Shown here: one piece after another, positions 54,200 to 63,300 of the stretch | Position numbering within the stretch: the first letter of the stretch is position 1 | Layout of the letters: the number at the start of each line of letters is the position of its first letter | Source of the DNA: Fretibacter sp964410285 | Lineage (GTDB): Bacteria; Pseudomonadota; Alphaproteobacteria; Caulobacterales; Maricaulaceae | Direction: 5' to 3' | Length of the DNA stretch: 64,000 nt | NCBI GenBank assembly: GCA_964410285.1 | Contig: CAYPFR010000005.1 | Span: forward strand, 62,001-126,000 | Made by a program: the position numbers and the translations under genes | The notes under the pieces: generated by a model | What the model saw: only the letters and a program-made list of their open reading frames with translations | What the model was told of the DNA's origin: nothing | The model's database searches: none

Positions 54200-54974
54200 A
54201 GACAAACCGACTCAATTGGAAAAACCTTCGGGGAAGGCAAGTCCGCCGCGGCGGATGTCTGGCGGAAAACCCGCCGCGCCGCGCCGCAGCCGAAAGACGG
54301 CTCCCGCAACCGAAGATAACGCCACTCGCCTTATGCACAAAAAGGTCAAGACCGCGCGCGGGCGCAAAATTTCTTCAAAACTTTGGATTGAGCGCCAAAT
54401 TAATGACCCCTATGTAAAGCAGGCGCAGCTGATGGGCTATCGGTCTCGCGCGGCATTTAAACTCATAGAGCTTGATGACAAATTCAGACTGATCGGCAAG
54501 GATAGCCTTGTGGTTGACCTTGGTTGTGCGCCAGGCGGCTGGGTGCAGATTGCGATGGCGCGCGGGGCAGAGCGCGTGGTCGGCATTGATCTATTGCCCG
54601 TCGACGTCATTGCGGGAAGCGAGCTGCTTGAGATGGACTTTATGGATGAGAAGGCTCCCGAGGCCATCAAATCTTTATTGGGCCGCGCCCCTGATATTGT
54701 TTTATCTGATCTTGCTGCCAATACGACTGGCCACCGGCAAACAGACCACCTTAAGACTGTGGCCCTCGTTGATGCTGCGGCGCATTTTGCCATGGAGACA
54801 CTCCGGCCGGGGGGACATTTTGTTACCAAGGTCTTTCAAGGCGGAGCGGAGCAAACACTGCTTAACCGCCTGAAACATAGTTTCAAAACCGTGCGCCATG
54901 CAAAACCGAAATCAAGCCGAAAAGGTAGCCCTGAAATCTATCTCGTCGCTCTTGGGTTTAAGGGAAATTCGTAA
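54189..54974 (+). CDS. rlmE: 23S rRNA 2'-O-methyltransferase RlmE (FtsJ/RrmJ)
   Basis: Methylates U2552 (E. coli numbering) in the 23S A-loop. ATG 54189 lies inside the ppx stop region and has GGGAGA five bases upstream; length 261. VVDLGCAPGGW near 102-112 binds SAM. The K-D-K-E tetrad is visible: Lys in SRAAFKL, Asp in VLSDLAAN, Lys in FVTKVF, Glu in PEIYLVALG. The first 50 residues are a basic Pro/Lys/Arg-rich extension. Confidence 0.94.
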   Translation: MPRKDKPTQLEKPSGKASPPRRMSGGKPAAPRRSRKTAPATEDNATRLMHKKVKTARGRKISSKLWIERQINDPYVKQAQLMGYRSRAAFKLIELDDKFRLIGKDSLVVDLGCAPGGWVQIAMARGAERVVGIDLLPVDVIAGSELLEMDFMDEKAPEAIKSLLGRAPDIVLSDLAANTTGHRQTDHLKTVALVDAAAHFAMETLRPGGHFVTKVFQGGAEQTLLNRLKHSFKTVRHAKPKSSRKGSPEIYLVALGFKGNS

Positions 54975-55077
54975 TGGCAGCGTTTCTTTGGCCTTGAAGC
55001 CCCTTTCTGGTAATTAATCTTTGCACGCCGCGCGCATCTCTGATAGTCCCCGCTTGCAAAAGCGATAGGAGACTCCC

Positions 55078-56535
55078 ATGGAGATTCGTGAAGGCCTCAC
55101 CTTTGATGACGTACTTTTGCAGCCCCGTGCATCCGACATACTTCCGGCTGATGCCGAACTGAAAACGCGGCTGACGCGTGATATCGAAATCAATGTACCC
55201 CTTGTCTCTGCGGCGATGGATACGGTGACCGAGGCTCCGTTGGCGATCACTATGGCGCAAACTGGCGGTATTGGCGTTATTCACCGTAATCTAACTATTG
55301 AAGAACAGGCCGAAGAAGTCCGAAAAGTAAAACGTTTTGAGTCGGGCATGGTTGTTAATCCCGTAACGATCGGGCCGGATGCCACGCTTGCCGAATTACG
55401 AGAGTTGGGGCAGCGCCATAATATTTCTGGCATCCCGGTCATAGAGAAAGGCGGCAAGCTGGTGGGCATTGTCACAAACCGTGATGTACGTTTTGCCGAT
55501 AACCCCAAACAGCTTGTCCGTGATCTCATGACGACTGATCTTGTTACCGTCAAAGAAGGCGCGGGCGAACAAGAAGCGCGGGCGCTATTACACAAGCATC
55601 GCATAGAGCGTCTTTTGGTTGTCGATAGTAAATTTCGCTGCGTGGGCTTGATTACCGTCAAAGATATGGACAAGGCAGAAAGCTCGCCTAATGCCTGTAA
55701 GGATGCTCATGGGCGCCTGCGTGTTGCGGCGGCCTCTACGGTCGGCGATGCTGGCTATGAGCGCTGCGTGGCTTTAATCGAGGCGGGCGTTGACGCACTT
55801 GTCATTGATACCGCCCATGGCCATTCCATCAAAGTGATTGAACAGGTCAAGCGGTTAAAAAAGGCCTACCCCAAGGTTCAAGTCATTGCCGGCAATATCG
55901 CCACTGAAGAGGCGGCGAAGGCCCTGATTAAAGCCGGGGCAGATGCGCTCAAGGTTGGGATTGGGCCGGGCTCTATCTGCACAACGCGAATTGTGGCAGG
56001 CGTCGGTGTGCCGCAGCTCACCGCGATTATGGATGTTTGCAAAGCTGCCAAGAAAGCGGGCGTGCCTGTCATTGCTGACGGCGGTATTAAATACTCCGGC
56101 GATATGACCAAAGCTCTCGCGGCGGGCGCAGAATGCGCCATGGTCGGCTCGTTACTTGCGGGGGCGGAAGAAACGCCCGGCGAGGTTTTCCTTTATCAAG
56201 GGCGTTCTTATAAATCCTACCGAGGTATGGGCTCAGTTACGGCTATGGCCCGCGGCTCTGCGGATCGTTATTTCCAAAAGGAAGTCTCCGATAGTATGAA
56301 ACTTGTCCCCGAAGGCATTGAGGGCCGCGTGGCCTATAAAGGGCCAGCAGGGCCCATATTACATCAACTGATCGGCGGCGTTCGTGCGGCTATGGGCTAT
56401 ACAGGTTCATCCACGATTAAGGCACTGCACAAAAATGCGTTATTTGTCCGGATCACGAATGCGGGCTTGCGCGAAAGCCATGTCCACGATGTCGCCATGA
56501 CCCGCGAAGCGCCTAACTACTCTATGCCGAGCTAG
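55078..56535 (+). CDS. guaB: IMP dehydrogenase
   Basis: Oxidises IMP to XMP, first step to GMP. 485 residues. Cys301 in GPGSICTTR is the catalytic thiol; the flap carries YRGMGSVTAM and ADRYFQ; two CBS domains occupy about 95-205. AGGAGA precedes the ATG. It is complete, so XMP can be made, which matters for the interrupted guaA downstream. Confidence 0.97.
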   Translation: MEIREGLTFDDVLLQPRASDILPADAELKTRLTRDIEINVPLVSAAMDTVTEAPLAITMAQTGGIGVIHRNLTIEEQAEEVRKVKRFESGMVVNPVTIGPDATLAELRELGQRHNISGIPVIEKGGKLVGIVTNRDVRFADNPKQLVRDLMTTDLVTVKEGAGEQEARALLHKHRIERLLVVDSKFRCVGLITVKDMDKAESSPNACKDAHGRLRVAAASTVGDAGYERCVALIEAGVDALVIDTAHGHSIKVIEQVKRLKKAYPKVQVIAGNIATEEAAKALIKAGADALKVGIGPGSICTTRIVAGVGVPQLTAIMDVCKAAKKAGVPVIADGGIKYSGDMTKALAAGAECAMVGSLLAGAEETPGEVFLYQGRSYKSYRGMGSVTAMARGSADRYFQKEVSDSMKLVPEGIEGRVAYKGPAGPILHQLIGGVRAAMGYTGSSTIKALHKNALFVRITNAGLRESHVHDVAMTREAPNYSMPS

Positions 56536-56586
56536 TCGGGGTTTAGCGGTTATGATAAGCTCTATCAGTATAGAAATGGCCTTGTT

Positions 56587-57885
56587 ATGAGGCTCGGGGG
56601 TCGCGTTCAAGCCGCCATTGAAGTCCTGACTGACATCAAGGAACGCCGCACGCCGATAACGATGGCGCTGCGCGATTGGGGAAAGGCACATAGATTTGCC
56701 GGCTCCAAAGACCGCTCCGCGATCGGTAATTATGTGCATGACGCGCTGCGCTGCCAAAGCTCCTTGGCCTTTCGTATGGGCGATGATAGCCCGCGCAGCC
56801 TTATATTGGGCGCTGTTGTGTTTGGCGGCGGCAGTGATCCCAAAGCTCTCGCCCAGAGTTTTGAAGGGGATAAACATGCCCCCGCGCCGATAACGGAGGC
56901 AGAAGTTGAGCATTTGGCTGGCTGCGTTCCGCTGGCCTCTGCCCCGCCCTGGGTACAGGCTGATGTGCCTGAATGGCTATGGCCGGCTTTTGAAACCAAT
57001 TTTCAAGAAGAGGCAATCGCGGAAGGGCAGGCCCTGACAACGCGGCCGCCGCTTGATTTGCGGGTTAATACGATCCGCACAAACAAAGGAGAGGCGCTAA
57101 AGGCCCTAAGCGGGTTTGACTGCGCGGCTACACAAACCTCGCCCATTGGTATTCGCTTTCAGCCGAGCGTGGGGGATGGCCGCCTGCCTAATGTTCAGAT
57201 TGAAAAAATCTACCTAACAGGCGGCGTCGAAATTCAGGATGAAGGCAGCCAAATCGTCAGCTTGCTTGTAAATGCGGGCGCAGGCGAGAGCGTGCTGGAT
57301 TATTGCGCAGGGGCAGGAGGAAAATCGCTGGCTCTCGCGGCCGATATGGAAAATACGGGCGCGGTACATGCTTTTGATATTGATAAGCGCCGTCTATCGC
57401 CGCTTTATCAGCGCGCGCAGCGGGCAGGCGCGGACATCATAAACGTCATAGAGCCGCCAAATAATAATCTACAACCGCTTCTCGGGAAGATGGACAAGGT
57501 GCTCATTGATGCGCCATGTTCGGGCGTTGGGACGTGGCGGCGCAAGCCCGATGCGAAATGGCGGCTGTCCGAGTCCAGCCTTGAAACCCGCTATAAAGAG
57601 CAGCGCACAGTGCTGGCGGGGGCGAAAGCCTTTGTGCGTCCGGGCGGTCTGCTGTTTTATGTAACTTGCTCAATGTTGGCCGAGGAAAACGAGGGACAAA
57701 TCTACCCCTTTTTGGAGGCCAATCCCGAGTTTACATTGTTGTCGGCGGGAGAAGTTTACGAAGAAAAATTTGGCGTCAATAGTCCCAAGCCTTGGTCGGC
57801 AGATGGATGTTCGCTCACCCTCACACCTGCCTCAACGAATACTGACGGGTTTTACTTCGCAGTTATGGAAAGAAAGATCGATTAA
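56587..57885 (+). CDS. RsmB/NOP-family RNA (cytosine-5) methyltransferase
   Basis: SAM-dependent m5C methyltransferase, 432 residues, of the RsmB type. LDYCAGAGGKSLAL near 237-250 binds SAM; the Cys pair is Cys in DAPCSGVGTWRRKPD near 311 and Cys in YVTCSM near 361. The N-terminal helical part resembles NusB-like regions. Its stop overlaps the guaA start (TAATG). Position between guaB and guaA is usual in alphaproteobacteria. Confidence 0.88.
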   Translation: MRLGGRVQAAIEVLTDIKERRTPITMALRDWGKAHRFAGSKDRSAIGNYVHDALRCQSSLAFRMGDDSPRSLILGAVVFGGGSDPKALAQSFEGDKHAPAPITEAEVEHLAGCVPLASAPPWVQADVPEWLWPAFETNFQEEAIAEGQALTTRPPLDLRVNTIRTNKGEALKALSGFDCAATQTSPIGIRFQPSVGDGRLPNVQIEKIYLTGGVEIQDEGSQIVSLLVNAGAGESVLDYCAGAGGKSLALAADMENTGAVHAFDIDKRRLSPLYQRAQRAGADIINVIEPPNNNLQPLLGKMDKVLIDAPCSGVGTWRRKPDAKWRLSESSLETRYKEQRTVLAGAKAFVRPGGLLFYVTCSMLAEENEGQIYPFLEANPEFTLLSAGEVYEEKFGVNSPKPWSADGCSLTLTPASTNTDGFYFAVMERKID

Positions 57886-58937
57886 TGACGGATACCTCAT
57901 TGCACGCGGCCGATAGCCATGAACGCCTTTTGATCGTTGATTTTGGTTCTCAGGTTACGCAGTTGATCGCCCGCCGGGTGCGCGAAAGCGGCGTTTATTG
58001 CGAAGTGCATCCCTATAACCGCGTCGATGAAAACATGCTGAAAGCCTATAATCCAAAAGCGATTATTCTCTCAGGCGGACCCAGCAGTGTGGTGGATGCC
58101 AAAAGCCCGCGTGCGGATGCTTCGGTTTTTGAGAGCGGCGTGCCTATCCTTGGCATTTGCTACGGCCAGCAAACAATGATGGAGCAACTCGGCGGTAAGG
58201 TCGAAAAGGGCGAGAGCGGGGAATTTGGCCGTGCTTTTATCAAGCCTATCGCGGAAACCATCTTATTTAAAGACATGTTCAGCGCCGGTCACAACGGTGA
58301 GGAAGAGGTCTGGATGAGCCATGGGGACCATGTGGCCAAAATGGCCCCCGGTTTTGATGTGCTCGCGACGAGCCCCGGCGCGCCCTACGCAGTGATTGGC
58401 GATAGCTCGCGCCATTTGTACGGAACGCAGTTCCACCCCGAAGTTGTCCATACGCCGCGCGGCTCGCAGATGCTCCGTAATTTCACCCACGAGATTGCGG
58501 GCTTCAAAGGCGACTGGTCCATGGCGGCCTTCAAGGACGAAGCAATCGCGGCGGTGCGGCGACAAGTGGGGGAGGGCAAGGTCATTTGCGGGCTATCTGG
58601 CGGGGTCGATAGCTCCGTGGTGGCGGTCTTGCTGCATGAGGCAATCGGAGATCAGCTTGTCTGCGTTTACGTCGATACTGGCATGATGCGCAAGGACGAG
58701 AGCAAACAAGTCGTCTCCCTGTTTCGGGAGCATTATAACATCAATCTCATCCATGTGGATGCGGGAGACGAGTTCCTGGACCTCTTGAAAGGGGTTTCAG
58801 ACCCCGAAAAAAAGCGCAAAATTATTGGCGGTACCTTTATTGATATATTTGAACGCGAAGCCAAAGGTGTCGGCGGCGCCAACTTTCTCGCGCAGGGCAC
58901 GCTCTACGCCGACGTTATAGAGTTTTTATTTTTTTAA
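57885..58937 (+). CDS. guaA: GMP synthase, N-terminal part ending at an in-frame TAA
   Basis: Glutamine-hydrolysing GMP synthase, first 350 residues. The amidotransferase domain is intact: Cys92 in GICYGQQ, His184 and Glu186 in FHPEV. The ATP-pyrophosphatase P-loop is SGGVDSS (238-244). The frame reads normally through GTLYADVIE and then becomes FLFF followed by TAA at 58935-58937. The normal sequence resumes eight codons after VIE in the same frame (next CDS). A 350-residue product would lack the C-terminal dimerisation domain and substrate-closing residues, so it could give ammonia-releasing glutaminase activity at most. It may be a pseudogene, a split gene, a readthrough case or an assembly error. 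Confidence 0.9.
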   Translation: MTDTSLHAADSHERLLIVDFGSQVTQLIARRVRESGVYCEVHPYNRVDENMLKAYNPKAIILSGGPSSVVDAKSPRADASVFESGVPILGICYGQQTMMEQLGGKVEKGESGEFGRAFIKPIAETILFKDMFSAGHNGEEEVWMSHGDHVAKMAPGFDVLATSPGAPYAVIGDSSRHLYGTQFHPEVVHTPRGSQMLRNFTHEIAGFKGDWSMAAFKDEAIAAVRRQVGEGKVICGLSGGVDSSVVAVLLHEAIGDQLVCVYVDTGMMRKDESKQVVSLFREHYNINLIHVDAGDEFLDLLKGVSDPEKKRKIIGGTFIDIFEREAKGVGGANFLAQGTLYADVIEFLFF

Positions 58938-58946
58938 TTATTTAAG
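58923..58946 (+). other. 24-bp A/T-only patch with stop codon inside guaA
   Basis: Codons 347-354 of the guaA frame are TTT TTA TTT TTT TAA TTA TTT AAG: 23 of 24 bases are A or T, in a gene otherwise of moderate GC. In GuaA relatives the same place, between VIES and VTIK, holds a Ser/Phe/Gly/Pro-rich loop of the same length, so this is a replacement and not an insertion. No frame change occurs. A one-base slip either way at the T7 run still meets a stop (TAA with an added T, TGA with one lost). Confidence 0.85.
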
Positions 58947-58949
58947 TCT

Positions 58950-59471
58950 GTGACGATTAAATGTCATCATAATGTTGGCGGGCTTCCCGCCCGAATGAAT
59001 ATGGAATTAGTGGAGCCACTGCGTGAGCTTTTCAAAGATGAGGTGAGGGCGCTTGGCCGCGAATTGGGCCTGCATAAAGATTTTGTCGAGCGCCATCCCT
59101 TTCCAGGGCCGGGCCTTGCTATTCGTTGCCCCGGCGAAATTACCAAAGATCGGCTTGATGTTCTCCGTGAGGCAGACGCGATCTATCTTGATCAAATTCG
59201 TAAGCATGGCCTTTATAATGATATATGGCAGGCCTTTGCCGTTATCCTGCCCGTGCAGACAGTCGGCGTTATGGGCGATAGCCGAACCTATGAGAATGTC
59301 CTCGCTTTAAGGGCCGTGACATCGACTGACGGTATGACCGCAGATTACTACCCTTACAGCCATGACTTCCTCGGGGAGACCGCCACGCGAATCATAAATG
59401 AAGTGCGCGGTGTCAACCGGGTCGTTTATGATATTACCTCAAAACCGCCCGGCACCATTGAATGGGAATAG
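58950..59471 (+). CDS. guaA: GMP synthase, C-terminal part in the same frame
   Basis: Continues guaA after the stop: GTG at 58950 is the first possible start, but no real ribosome site precedes it. The 173 residues cover the end of the pyrophosphatase domain (IKCHHNVGGLP) and the GMP synthase C-terminal domain: HPFPGPGLAIRCPGE near 49-63, YNDIWQAFAVILPV and the terminal RVVYDITSKPPGTIEWE region with its conserved Lys-Pro-Pro-Gly. Conservation is full and there is no decay, so selection has acted until recently or still acts. Together the two parts with the patch are 528 codons, the usual GuaA length. Confidence 0.88.
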   Translation: MTIKCHHNVGGLPARMNMELVEPLRELFKDEVRALGRELGLHKDFVERHPFPGPGLAIRCPGEITKDRLDVLREADAIYLDQIRKHGLYNDIWQAFAVILPVQTVGVMGDSRTYENVLALRAVTSTDGMTADYYPYSHDFLGETATRIINEVRGVNRVVYDITSKPPGTIEWE

Positions 59472-59659
59472 TTACCCCCAGTTGCTGGGAAGAAATACCG
59501 TCAATGATATATCAAGCCGCTGAAAAATAAATTCATAAAAAACAGCATCTTAAAGGTTTTTGTTATTGCTTTATGATGGATTAATTTACTCTATTCTTTC
59601 CTAAAAGCGGCAAGGCGTAACTCATAAAAAAATGAAGTAATTCAGCTATTTGTGGGAAG

Positions 59660-59699
59660 GAGCCTAGGTGAACTTTAGCTGTAGGCTCAACGGTTTTTT
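59660..59699 (+). terminator. Possible terminator downstream of guaA
   Basis: GAGCCTA and TAGGCTC pair across 15 bases; five bases later comes T6. It lies 190 bp after the guaA stop, so it could also end a small RNA. Confidence 0.4.
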
Positions 59700-59793
59700 G
59701 GCGCCAAATTAACCTTTTAATACGCCAAAAATTTCATTTCTCAAATTAACATTTACCCCCTGTAACAGCGGGTTTTTCGCCAAATGTCTTACT

Positions 59794-59805
59794 GCCTAAT
59801 TAGGC
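59794..59805. promoter_or_regulatory. Perfect 12-bp palindrome, candidate operator
   Basis: GCCTAATTAGGC equals its own reverse complement and sits 99 bp upstream of the surface-protein operon start, next to a CGCCAAA repeat. Confidence 0.4.
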
Positions 59806-59826
59806 GAATTTAAACACTGTTTGGTT

Positions 59827-59872
59827 AGGTTATACCTAGGCGGCGTTAGACCGCCACGCAGGAAAATCCTGC
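59827..59872 (+). promoter_or_regulatory. Three consecutive hairpins in the operon leader
   Basis: AGGT-TAT-ACCT, then GGCGG-N7-CCGCC, then GCAGGA-AAA-TCCTGC follow each other within 46 bases and end 31 bases before the ATG. They may fold as a structured 5' leader. Confidence 0.4.
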
Positions 59873-59903
59873 ATTTGGTGTGAATGGTATAAACGAGACT
59901 CTG

Positions 59904-60347
59904 ATGAATCGACATCTGGTTATAACAATGCTGATCTGGGCTGGTGTTTCCAGTCTTGCCGGCCCTGCATATTCTGCAGGGGCCGAGGCCGTTATGCTTG
60001 AAATCGTCGACGGAGAGACTGCATTTTTGGTTGATAAAGATAAAAATTCCGCGTGGTGGATTGTCGGCGAATGCCGAGTTCCCTTGCCGATGGATGATAT
60101 GTCAAAACCTTCCAAGAAAAAATCAATTAATTCAATGACCTCCAAAGTCATCAAGAACGATGTCCGATTGGGTTCACGCCAAATAACGCTGCGTCAGCAG
60201 TATAGATTTGATTTGGCGAGTGCCCCGGTCCGTGTAGATGTCTTCAACTCCGTCAGGGGTGGATGGTCGCAAGTACCTGTACGCGTCAAAGAGACGTGCA
60301 TGCAGGATGCGACCTGCCGCCGCCGGGCGGAGTTACCTGAGTGCTAA
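59904..60347 (+). CDS. Small secreted Cys-containing protein, unknown
   Basis: I do not recognise this 147-residue protein. ATG 59904 opens a signal peptide (MNRHLVITMLIW... PAYSA); an in-frame GTG at 59880 would add eight residues ahead of it. The mature part is beta-rich with a Lys/Ser stretch (PSKKKSINS near 74) and four Cys: one in GECRVP near 57, three at the C-terminus in ETC, ATC and PEC. Disulfides are likely in the periplasm or outside. The next gene starts seven bases before its stop, with GGAG well placed, so both are made together; it could be a partner or cargo of the large protein. Confidence 0.65.
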   Translation: MNRHLVITMLIWAGVSSLAGPAYSAGAEAVMLEIVDGETAFLVDKDKNSAWWIVGECRVPLPMDDMSKPSKKKSINSMTSKVIKNDVRLGSRQITLRQQYRFDLASAPVRVDVFNSVRGGWSQVPVRVKETCMQDATCRRRAELPEC

Positions 60348-63300
60348 GGCCTTATACTCAATCTAAACAATTTTCCAAAAAATATAATGAAACCAGTATA
60401 TTAAGGGCTGTTTTTATTGTAATATATTTGGTGTTTTCGGTCATACTGACGGGATTTGGGATATGGCCCGCTGGAAATATGGCTTTTGCTCAGGACGCGG
60501 TAAAAACCGCTGAAATCACGCAAGAAGCGGCTGTATCCCCGCCAGATGCTGCCTATCCGGAGGGTAAGAAGCGCGAGGTAGAGCCTAAACCCGCGGCAGC
60601 GCCCGAAACAAAAATCATCAATACGACACTTATTGCTGAGATTGATACCACCATTACAGTCACGCTGGACGGGCAAACGCTTGAAAGCACCGAAGTTCAC
60701 CGCACAGAAAAAGGCGCACTTTATGTTAATGCCATGCCAATTTTTTCTGCGCTCAATAATGATGTAGAATATGATGATGTTTCCAAGGCCCTGATTGTGC
60801 GCCGTAGCCAAGATAATGTGGTAATGGAGCTTTATACTGAAACCGGAATTGTAAAGGCGAATGGCAAGGCGCTGGGAAAATTACGGCATTTTGGCGAGAT
60901 TAAAGACGGGCGCTATTTACTAACCCCGAATGCAATCGCAGTGATGTCAGGGGCTAATGGGCGTTTCGATCAAGACAGTAAGACATTTAACTTCAAGCTT
61001 GACCCGCGGCTTAAAGTGGCAACAGGATTTGATATTATTGTCAATGGGCTCTCGCTAGGAAATCTAAATCCAGAGCCAAAATCCGTTGGTCCCGTACTTA
61101 TCCTGCCGCTGCTGCCAATTGCAGAGGCATTGGGCCATGACGTGACAGTCCTTGACGCCAGCCAAGACGTGCGCGTTCGCCGTGCGCAAGATAGCGCTGA
61201 GTTTGAGCTAAATTTGGAAACAGGCCTCGTGAAATTGCGCGGCGTACCTTACGGCATTACCAAGGACGTGACATATATCGATGCGACGAATTTATTGTTA
61301 CCTGTCAATGCAATTGAAACGCTCACGGGAACAAATATTCGCGTTGAAGGTGGTACAAGCCGTATTCTTGTCGATCTTGATGAGCGCTTATCCGGGGCGA
61401 TTAAGCCTGGAGAGCTTGTCGATGATGTGGCCGCCAAAGAACCATTTACACCCGAAACGCTTAGTTTTCATATAGGGCTGGATACGATTAACCGTGTTGA
61501 TGCGGATTTTCGCGTCAAAAAGCTAAATGGGCGCGTGCGCTATGAAACGCCGGACCTGCCGCGTAATGGGGCTGAGCTACAACCAAGTTGGCTTAGTCTG
61601 GATTTTGCGCATGTGAATGGCGTTACCGGTACAATCGGAGACTATTCTGCCGATCACCGCGAATTGGACGGGGTCGGCCTTCGCCGTATTCGGGGGGTTA
61701 GCGCCGTTAAAGAAACCAAAAAGGGCCGCTGGGCCCTTGCGGCCGGCGCGCCGACCAATGGCGCTCGCCAAATCAGCGAAGATCAATCCCGCCTGACATT
61801 TGGCGGTGTTGCCGCTGGGGCGCGTTTCCAAAGCCGTGAAGGCTGGGAAGCCGGATTATCTTATAAAAAAGACAGTCTCTCAAGCGATCAGATGGCTGTG
61901 CTTTCCGCGATTTCAGGACATTTGGGACGCGAAAAAGATAAGAAAATACAATGGGATGCGCGCGGTGATTTAGGTTATTTCAATGGTCCGGCGCGTGAAA
62001 ACTCGCTGGATATACGGGCCAGCGTATCGGGGCGTTACGATCTCACCCCGTCTCTCACCTTTGATGCTAACGCATCGTATGAGGGCGCAGAGTTCCTACG
62101 TTCACGTTTGACCGCTGAAACCCTCGCAGAGCAAATTAGCGGTACGTTTAATCCCGATGATCTGCAAGATGAAGAAGATTTCCAGCTTGTGCCGGATACG
62201 CGCCGTCTTGGAATTGATCAATTTACAATCGGCACGTCTATTCGCTTAACCCCTAACAAAACACTGGGTCTGCTCAACAATCCGGCGGCGTCTATTCGGG
62301 CACAAAAGACCGTATCGGGCTTTGTTAAAGGAACCTCACAGCAGGTCACCATCGATTCCATCGGAGCAAGCGTGGCGACAAGTCTTGCCGATACGGGCGT
62401 GAGTATTTCCGCAGATATCAACGCCTTTGCCCAAACCTTCGCCGATGATGCCGAGAAGGTAACGGGTAGAGGTTTCTCCGCGCGGGCCTATAAGCAATTT
62501 GAGTCAGTGACAGTTCGCGCGCAATATCTAAACTCCGTTCGGGGCGACCAAAAGAAACGGGAGTCAGCGGCGCTGACGGCAACAACCCGGTCCTTTAATG
62601 TCCCGCTCGGCAAAGAGGCTGGCCTGAGCGTTGCGCCGTCGGCAACTGCACTTTGGACGCCCGAAGCCACGAGCCTGAGGGCGGGAGTCATCGCCAACTT
62701 TAATTCCGGGCAACTTTTGGGGCAAAAGACCCGCCTTGAGGCAAGTTTGGGCGTCTTACAATCGATTGGTAGCGGCGGCGGAAATAATAACGCGCCAAGC
62801 AACCAGACGGATAAGTTCCTTAACATCACGCTGGCGCGGCGTATGCGCATTGGCAAAAATATGGCTCTTGGCTTATCATATCGCAATAACCTGGAGGGCG
62901 ATCAGCGCTTTGGTTTGCAGCTTGATGGGCGTTTTGATTTCAACGAAAAACGCAAGTATAAACAGACGCTTGACGGCAGGGGTGTTCTTAAAGGTCGCGC
63001 CTTCATTGATGAAAACCGTGACGGTATCAAACAAGAGAATGAAGTTGCCGTGCCCAATGCGCTTGTCCGACTGAAGGGGACGCGCATGGCCCTTAGGACC
63101 GACAAAGGCGGGTTTTTTACAATTCAGAATATCAAGGTCGGCCTGTATGATGTGCAAATTGATGGCCGGAGCTTGCCGCTGGGCTATTCTATGGCGATGG
63201 AGGGGCAAACCCGCGTTTCTATTCATGATGGACGTATTTCCGACGTGCCAATGCCAATCGTGCAGCGCGGACAAATTCGCGGCTTCACTTTCATCGATGA

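Larger units (their letters stand above)
59472..59903. other. AT-rich intergenic region with structured elements
   Basis: This is the only gap over 300 bp. No coding region is credible in it. It holds a long-loop hairpin with a T-run, three CGCCAAA copies (59702, 59723, 59778), a perfect 12-bp palindrome and three stacked hairpins just before the next gene. TTAACC half-sites near 59710 and 59745 recall the CtrA core, but no TTAA-N7-TTAA pair is present. Confidence 0.7.

Noticed and set aside
58923..58946. Programmed or transcriptional slippage rescuing guaA
   Set aside because: Adding or removing one T at the T7 run leads to TAA or TGA within a few codons, and removing three still leaves TAA.
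58923..58946. Diversity-generating retroelement target
   Set aside because: No reverse transcriptase or template repeat is visible in the window, and the patch is not an adenine-specific change.
59700..59760. CtrA binding site
   Set aside because: Only TTAACC half-sites are present; no TTAA-N7-TTAA pair.
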